DNA from: Lachnospiraceae bacterium
Lineage (GTDB): Bacteria > Bacillota > Clostridia > Lachnospirales > Anaerotignaceae
Length of the DNA stretch: 8,734 bases
NCBI GenBank assembly: GCA_028695945.1
Contig: JAQVIB010000076.1
Coordinates: 1 to 8,734 of the forward strand
Direction of reading: 5' to 3'
This document shows, in pieces, positions 5,701-8,734 of the stretch (its first letter is position 1; each line of letters begins with the position of its first letter). The position numbers were made by a program, and so were the translations under genes. Below the pieces are notes generated by a model. It did not search any database and was not told the origin of the DNA. It saw only the letters and a program-made list of their open reading frames with translations.

Positions 5701-7644
5701 TTGAATATTTTGAATATCTGCACCTTCTGTTGCCTCTGGGAATTGAATTGTGCCGTTGTTTACAATTGTTCCGTTGTTAATAATCTTTGGCACACCCTCT
5801 GCATCAGTGTTATCTTTAATGGTAAGCATCGAGCCATTATCAATGGTAAGGGTTGCACCTTCCGCTATGGTGAGTCCATCCAACTGGCTTACGTCAGTGA
5901 TGTTTCTTTCACCTACTATGGTCACGTTGCCATATACGGAGTTTACTTGATTCTCGTAATAATTATCCTTTCCTTCCCATACCCAAGAACCTGTCATTGT
6001 GCCTGCTGTATAGGTAAAGAAATTTATTGTATTTATTTCAGGGGCATTTACTGTTCCTGTTGTGTTTATGGTAATATTTCCACCCGAATAAATGTCTGCG
6101 GTTCCGCCTTTGGCTGTAACATTGGCATTGCCCGAAATAGTAATATCGCCAGAACCACGTATTCCACATTCATTCTCTCCACCTGTTGAATTTACAGTTA
6201 CGTCACCTGTGATAGTAAGCTTTTCATTGCTTTGAAATAAACCGTTATTTGCACCTTGTAGCTTTAACGTACCACTGCCCTGAACTGTTGTTCCTCCGCC
6301 ATTAGAATGTACAATTGCAACCTTGCCAGATGAGATAAGGCTGTTATCTCCTTCAGCTACAATGGTAACATCTATAGTATTTGGATGAGACCCTGGCAAT
6401 TTCAGTGCAATGTTTTCGGTATTAATAGAAGCATTTTTCAGTGTTACTGTTCCGCTTTTAACTCCGTTTTCCTCTTTCGGCTGCCAAAATATGTAGCCAC
6501 TGCCTGCCTTGTAGCAAGTGTTTGCGGTTGGTGTGGTTGTTCCTAAATCCAACCCAGTGCTACTTACATCGCTGGCAACTTCATACACAACGCCATTTAT
6601 AGAGGCAACCTCTGTTGTGCCTTTCATCACCTTGCCACTGCCTGTTAAAGTACCGTTTGCAGTCAGTGCCAAAATTATATCGTCGTCAACGGTATCTTCA
6701 AATTCGATAGTGCCGTTGTTTTCAATAGTGCCGTTGTTAGTAATCTTTGGCATGCCATCTATGTATGACTCATCTTCCACCTTAAGGGTCATATCAGAAT
6801 TAATGGTAAGGGTTGCATCATCCATTACTGTAAGCCCATCTTCCCCATCCATATCTACAATCGTTTGATTATAAGTTAGTGTAAAATGTCCATATACAAA
6901 ACTAGCCTTTAGCTGTGGAGAATTGCTATAATTTCCCTTCATTACCCACGCATTTACATTCCCTTGGGTATAATTAAAATTGTTTTTTAAATACATAAAG
7001 GATTGTGTTATAGTTCCTTCTGTATCAATGTTAATTGTACCCTGGTTAACGCGTAAGTACGTTTGGCTAGATGATATAACACTGGCACTGCCCAGTATGC
7101 TTAAATCGCCTTTATACACATAAATTGCTGAGTACTGATAATCAGGAACAACAGGTGCTACTTTTACACCATCTGTAATTGTAAGGTTTCCGAAGTTTAA
7201 ACAAATTGCCCCTTGAGTAGTATCTGTAACTGCTGTTGTTACTTCAAGCGTTCCGTTACCTTTAATGGTTGTATTTGTATCCGTGGACGGTTCATCGCCC
7301 TTTTGACCAATACCACATTTCTGGGCTTTAAGAACATTGTCTTCTCCTTCCACCACAATGGTAACATCTTCATCTGCTTTCAAGGTTACTGCAAATGCAT
7401 CACCTGTGGTAGTATCTATTTTGGCATTATTCAATATTAATGTGTTGGTGCTTGGCTGCCAAAATATTTTTCCGCCACCTGCGGTATATTCCGTATTCTG
7501 GATTGGTGCTGTGTTAAGGTCTAAGCCTGTGTTGGTAACATCACCGCCAACATCATAGGTAATTTCCTGTGCCATTGCCATTTGTGGCAACATACCCAAC
7601 ACCATACAAATGGTTAGCAAAATACTTAAAAGTCTTTTTCTCAT
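2758..7644 (-). CDS. Giant exported surface protein: four beta-rich modules, InlB-like repeat and three SLH domains
   Basis: This 1628-residue protein starts at ATG 7644; a TAA lies two codons upstream in frame, so no longer start is possible. GGAGG precedes it by 12 bases. Residues 1-25 are a Sec signal peptide (MRKR, hydrophobic core, AMA cleavage motif). Four tandem modules follow (about 27-350, 351-670, 671-1035, 1036-1345). Each opens with a segment such as GGGKIFWQPSTNTLILNNAKI, then a VTIVVEGEDN-type strand and many short Gly/Asn-rich strands, a pattern typical of right-handed beta-helix adhesins and carbohydrate-binding proteins. Modules 1-3 end in a paired NNGTI motif; module 4 does not. 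A Ser/Gly linker (about 1338-1358) leads to an InlB B-type bacterial repeat (1360-1430: ITPNKGYEVKDVLVDG) and three SLH domains (about 1446-1500, 1506-1560, 1571-1628) with TDRG, TREQ and TRAQ motifs. SLH domains bind pyruvylated secondary cell-wall polymer, so the protein should decorate the cell surface; its ligand is unknown. Confidence 0.93.
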   Translation of the reverse strand: MRKRLLSILLTICMVLGMLPQMAMAQEITYDVGGDVTNTGLDLNTAPIQNTEYTAGGGKIFWQPSTNTLILNNAKIDTTTGDAFAVTLKADEDVTIVVEGEDNVLKAQKCGIGQKGDEPSTDTNTTIKGNGTLEVTTAVTDTTQGAICLNFGNLTITDGVKVAPVVPDYQYSAIYVYKGDLSILGSASVISSSQTYLRVNQGTINIDTEGTITQSFMYLKNNFNYTQGNVNAWVMKGNYSNSPQLKASFVYGHFTLTYNQTIVDMDGEDGLTVMDDATLTINSDMTLKVEDESYIDGMPKITNNGTIENNGTIEFEDTVDDDIILALTANGTLTGSGKVMKGTTEVASINGVVYEVASDVSSTGLDLGTTTPTANTCYKAGSGYIFWQPKEENGVKSGTVTLKNASINTENIALKLPGSHPNTIDVTIVAEGDNSLISSGKVAIVHSNGGGTTVQGSGTLKLQGANNGLFQSNEKLTITGDVTVNSTGGENECGIRGSGDITISGNANVTAKGGTADIYSGGNITINTTGTVNAPEINTINFFTYTAGTMTGSWVWEGKDNYYENQVNSVYGNVTIVGERNITDVSQLDGLTIAEGATLTIDNGSMLTIKDNTDAEGVPKIINNGTIVNNGTIQFPEATEGADIQNIQNITGNGTIMIGDKAVAIVNGVLYPDGGDISNAGVDFTVDTPTADTYYKAGDSGYVIFSPSNGTLTMHNAVISNDQENPLITLPKSNIKLVLEGENSLTNMDTSETGATAIQQGEVLEFDGSLSATAPQPYSLTVSGNGSLSVKDYGSEMPSISTDGTFVMESGTLQSGDTSEHCFSLTTADFQMKGGDLEVSNNLQIFGKALVQGGSIFTPGGEDASGYIGCIGNFEMTGGTVTSGAGSGSLAVYGNINKTGGTLNALVASLEMNGTSRVLTLTPYGTAPMVAYSNDGSVDTDQRIMLYLGNPGKEMSVKLNIPTGSTLTIPSGAILNMASYMKGLSISDYFTNNGTLVNNGTIYLPSGTTAEEVKAAAAIIKATGSGTIKVPVKEDYPVCYTNSGDPMNWVNDIILDTNEKTTEEYRWEGNPTDGFTLTLDNVYVNTGNIELPSNVPVTIALEGNTVAEEGIMFSGGYSCNLTFTGNGTFTLNGSIDGGKVNGDSVTIEGGAKVNVGGRIDLGESGNDGTLIVSGTGTSLSVSSEMASAVYLDTLQVLNGAQMTVHASERGVSAQDGGVTVTGGSTLTVGCDYGVYIINGRLEIDSTSKLVTNAKIAPFCVVDISNRDGLSDKAQSDMVSIANVPSGTQISSIKGTEVGYGYNYWSLVHTGDTLSVTNENIEPVDLSGAVKGTVSFAFTKSKSSDDSSSNGGGGGSVSSSYNITAKAEKGGAISPDGIVSISKNADKTFTITPNKGYEVKDVLVDGVSVGKVTKYTFEDVTKAHTITASFEEVKEEAKEEIPATTVPYSDVKDSDWFKQAVDYVTENGLMSGTGEGKFGPNISTDRGMIVTILWRLEGKPSAKAKSSFTDVADGEYYTDAVAWAAEYKIVEGYGNGLFGPKDTITREQMAAIMYRYSKFKGYDTSQRGMDVKEFSDYSKISGWALESVTWAVNAGLVSGVNESQLDPTGKATRAQVASILMRYCEEVAK
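5751..5796 (-). repeat. DNA-level repeat copy in module 2 of the SLH protein
   Basis: Forty of 46 bases match the copy at 6711-6756, exactly 960 bp (320 codons) away. It encodes the paired NNGTI motif closing module 2. Confidence 0.7.
6711..6756 (-). repeat. DNA-level repeat copy in module 1 of the SLH protein
   Basis: This is the partner of 5751-5796 and encodes the paired NNGTI motif closing module 1. The conserved nucleotides suggest that modules 1 and 2 are the most recent duplication of the array; module 3's equivalent (around 4640-4670) is more diverged. Confidence 0.7.
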
Positions 7645-7764
7645 TTTTTAAAATATCCTCCCTCTTTTTTCATTTTTAAAATAAATGTTTTATTTCTTCC
7701 CTCCTTTATATCTTCGTGAATTAATAAAAAGCTCCACATGTGTGTTAACCTTAAATACGGATAA

Positions 7765-7793
7765 ATATTACAGTTTTTTATAATGAATTTCAA
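7765..7793 (-). promoter_or_regulatory. Probable promoter of the SLH protein gene
   Basis: On the minus strand TTGAAA (7793-7788) and TAATAT (7770-7765) are separated by exactly 17 bases. Transcription would begin near 7758, giving a leader of about 113 bases. The direct repeats at 7799-7838 end 6 bases before the -35, the usual place for an activator of the LytTR type. Confidence 0.55.
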
Positions 7794-7798
7794 TAAAG

Positions 7799-7838
7799 TC
7801 GATGTGAATTACCACTTTTCGATGTGAATAACCCTTTT
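7799..7838. promoter_or_regulatory. Tandem 20-bp direct repeats, candidate LytTR (VirR-like) boxes
   Basis: Plus-strand units at 7799-7818 and 7819-7838 both begin TCGATGTGAAT and match at 17 of 20 positions, with a period of 20 bp (two helical turns). Read on the minus strand they contain AGGGTTATTCAC and GTGGTAATTCAC. The clostridial VirR box is described as CCAGTTNTNCAC in direct repeat; the first unit keeps GTT-N-T-N-CAC fully and the second all but one base of it. LytTR regulators generally bind paired direct repeats about 21 bp apart next to a -35, as here for the SLH gene. Binding by the adjacent regulator is inference. Confidence 0.5.
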
Positions 7839-7854
7839 TTACTTTAAAAAAGAC

Positions 7855-7882
7855 TTGACAAGGCAATTTCATAGTGGTTAAT
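7855..7882 (+). promoter_or_regulatory. Candidate promoter P1 of the LytTR regulator operon
   Basis: TTGACA (7855-7860) is a perfect -35; GTTAAT (7877-7882) after 16 bases is a 4/6 -10. It would give a leader of about 80 bases that contains the hairpin at 7884-7920. The direct repeats lie upstream of it. Confidence 0.4.
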
Positions 7883-7883
7883 T

Positions 7884-7920
7884 TTTCATTTACGCCTTAA
7901 AGTTCCACTTTAAAATGAAA
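7884..7920. repeat. Two-part inverted repeat between the candidate regulator promoters
   Basis: An inner dyad TTAAAGT-tcc-ACTTTAA (7897-7913) is enclosed by TTTCATT (7884-7890) and AATGAAA (7914-7920), with six unpaired bases on the left side only. As RNA from P1 it is a bulged 14-bp hairpin. As DNA it overlaps the -35 of P2, so it could be an operator. Confidence 0.45.
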
Positions 7921-7937
7921 CCAAATTATGGTAGAAT
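7909..7937 (+). promoter_or_regulatory. Candidate promoter P2 of the LytTR regulator operon (extended -10)
   Basis: TAGAAT (7932-7937) matches the -10 consensus at 5 of 6 and is preceded by TGG (7929-7931), an extended -10 element. TTTAAA (7909-7914) lies 17 bases upstream as a weak -35. The start point would be near 7944, about 26 bases before the start codon. Confidence 0.45.
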
Positions 7938-7969
7938 TGTAGCATTGAAATTTGAAAGGAGGAAGGGCT

Positions 7970-8698
7970 GTGAATATTGGCATATGTGATGATTATGAAA
8001 AAGACAGAGAACTTTTAACCCACTACGTTGCACAGTATATAGCTGCACTCCAATTGGATTATACCCTTTCAACTTTTGAAAGCGGCGAGGATTTTTTGGA
8101 AAGCGTTCCAACCCAAAAGTATGACATAGTTTTTTTAGATATTTATATGAAAGGAAAAACAGGAGTAGACACGGCTAGAATTTTACGGGAAACAGACAGA
8201 AGTTGTTTGATAATTTTTACTACCACCAGCCTAGACCATGCTTTAGATGGGTTTGAGGTAGGTGCTGTGCATTACCTTGTGAAACCACTAAAATATAAAG
8301 ATGTGGAAATTGCCTTAGACCGTTGCAAGCAATTGTTTGCAGCGGCAGAAAAATACATAGATGTTAAAACAGGACATATGTATACACGTGTTTTAATAAA
8401 AGAAATAATTTTTGCAGAAGTTTACAGCAACACCGTGCTGATTCATACAAATTCAGAGGAAGTTAAAGCATATATCTCACTTGATGAACTGGCAAAACTT
8501 CTGCCAACGGATATTTTTCTTCGGTGTCACCGCAGTTATATTGTGAATATGGGCTGCATTGCCTCACAGGATGGTTCAGACTTTATTTTAAAAAGCGGAA
8601 CAAAAATACCTATTCCAAGAAAAGAGCTCCAGCAAATGCGTAAGCGTTATACCGACTACCTGTTTAACTGTATAAGGAGGCGAAACGATGCTTTCTGA
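7970..8698 (+). CDS. LytTR-family response regulator (AgrA/VirR type)
   Basis: The start is GTG at 7970, 7 bases after a strong AAAGGAGG (7955-7962); an in-frame TTG at 7952 would put that site inside the gene. The 242-residue product has a receiver domain (1-120) with acidic pair Asp7/Asp8, phospho-acceptor Asp57 in FLDIYM, switch Thr84 and conserved Lys105 in VKPLK. A LytTR DNA-binding domain follows (about 136-235) with the family signature FLRCHRSYIVN (183-193) and IPIPRKEL near the end. All receiver residues are present, so it should be phosphorylated by a partner kinase and bind paired direct repeats. It is transcribed divergently from the SLH protein gene and overlaps the next gene by 11 bases, so the two are translationally coupled. 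LytTR regulators commonly control surface proteins, toxins or quorum-sensing outputs; the VirR-like repeats beside the SLH gene make that gene the obvious candidate target. Confidence 0.95.
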   Translation: MNIGICDDYEKDRELLTHYVAQYIAALQLDYTLSTFESGEDFLESVPTQKYDIVFLDIYMKGKTGVDTARILRETDRSCLIIFTTTSLDHALDGFEVGAVHYLVKPLKYKDVEIALDRCKQLFAAAEKYIDVKTGHMYTRVLIKEIIFAEVYSNTVLIHTNSEEVKAYISLDELAKLLPTDIFLRCHRSYIVNMGCIASQDGSDFILKSGTKIPIPRKELQQMRKRYTDYLFNCIRRRNDAF

Positions 8699-8734
8699 TA
8701 TCACTAACTTTGTTTATATTTTAATTTTTCTAGT
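8688..8734 (+). CDS. Start of the next gene, probably the cognate membrane histidine kinase (truncated by window end)
   Basis: The ATG at 8688 follows AAGGAGG (8674-8680) by 7 bases and overlaps the regulator's stop codon (8696-8698) in another frame. Only 15 full codons are visible: MLSDITNFVYILIFL, a hydrophobic N-terminus consistent with a first membrane segment. In LytTR systems the gene after the regulator is usually a GHKL-type (HPK10) sensor kinase with several N-terminal membrane helices. Position and hydrophobicity support this, but no kinase motif is in the window. Confidence 0.6.
   Translation, partial: MLSDITNFVYILIFL

Noticed and set aside
5701..6189. Rightward 162-codon open frame, Cys/Ile-rich
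   Set aside because: It is antisense to the repetitive SLH protein gene; long antisense frames are expected opposite biased repeat codons.
6518..6868. Rightward 116-codon open frame, Val/Ser-rich
   Set aside because: Same explanation: antisense shadow of modules 1 and 2 of the SLH protein.
7926..8111. Leftward 61-codon open frame at the start of the LytTR regulator
   Set aside because: It overlaps the regulator's start and receiver domain on the opposite strand and has no ribosome binding site or family resemblance.

Overview
The window looks like chromosome of a low-GC, Gram-positive, anaerobic-type Firmicute, most likely class Clostridia. The basis is AT-rich intergenic DNA, strong AGGAGG-type ribosome binding sites, a lipoprotein of the PF04392 family, a large S-layer-homology (SLH) protein and a LytTR response regulator. 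A species cannot be assigned by reading alone.

Layout. Positions 1-717 (minus) hold the first 239 codons of a substrate-binding lipoprotein of an ABC importer, cut by the window edge. A 0.44 kb AT-rich gap follows, with a promoter for that gene, a 26-bp perfect palindrome and a short rightward open frame of unknown origin that ends against a bidirectional hairpin terminator (1147-1184). From 2335 leftward runs an intact type II haloacid-dehalogenase-like HAD domain. It is fused in frame to the wreck of an iron-containing alcohol dehydrogenase that has lost its N-terminus, carries a frameshift near 1437-1441 and lacks its whole metal-binding centre. An AT-rich gap (2345-2757) contains two hairpins, one of which is the terminator of the next gene.

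Positions 2758-7644 (minus) encode a 1628-residue exported protein. It has a signal peptide, four tandem ~310-365-residue beta-rich modules, a Gly/Ser linker, an InlB-B-like repeat and three C-terminal SLH domains for non-covalent attachment to cell-wall polymer. Divergent from it, a LytTR-family response regulator (7970-8698, plus) starts a two-component operon; the next gene overlaps it by 11 bases, opens with a hydrophobic N-terminus and is probably the cognate membrane histidine kinase, cut by the window edge.

The most interesting regulatory signal lies in the 325-bp divergent region. Two 20-bp direct repeats (7799-7838) read, on the minus strand, like VirR/LytTR boxes and sit directly upstream of a good -35/-10 pair for the SLH gene. 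The suggested circuit is a membrane sensor and LytTR regulator that switch on a giant surface protein encoded next door. The window contains no RNA genes, CRISPR array or insertion sequence that I can support.
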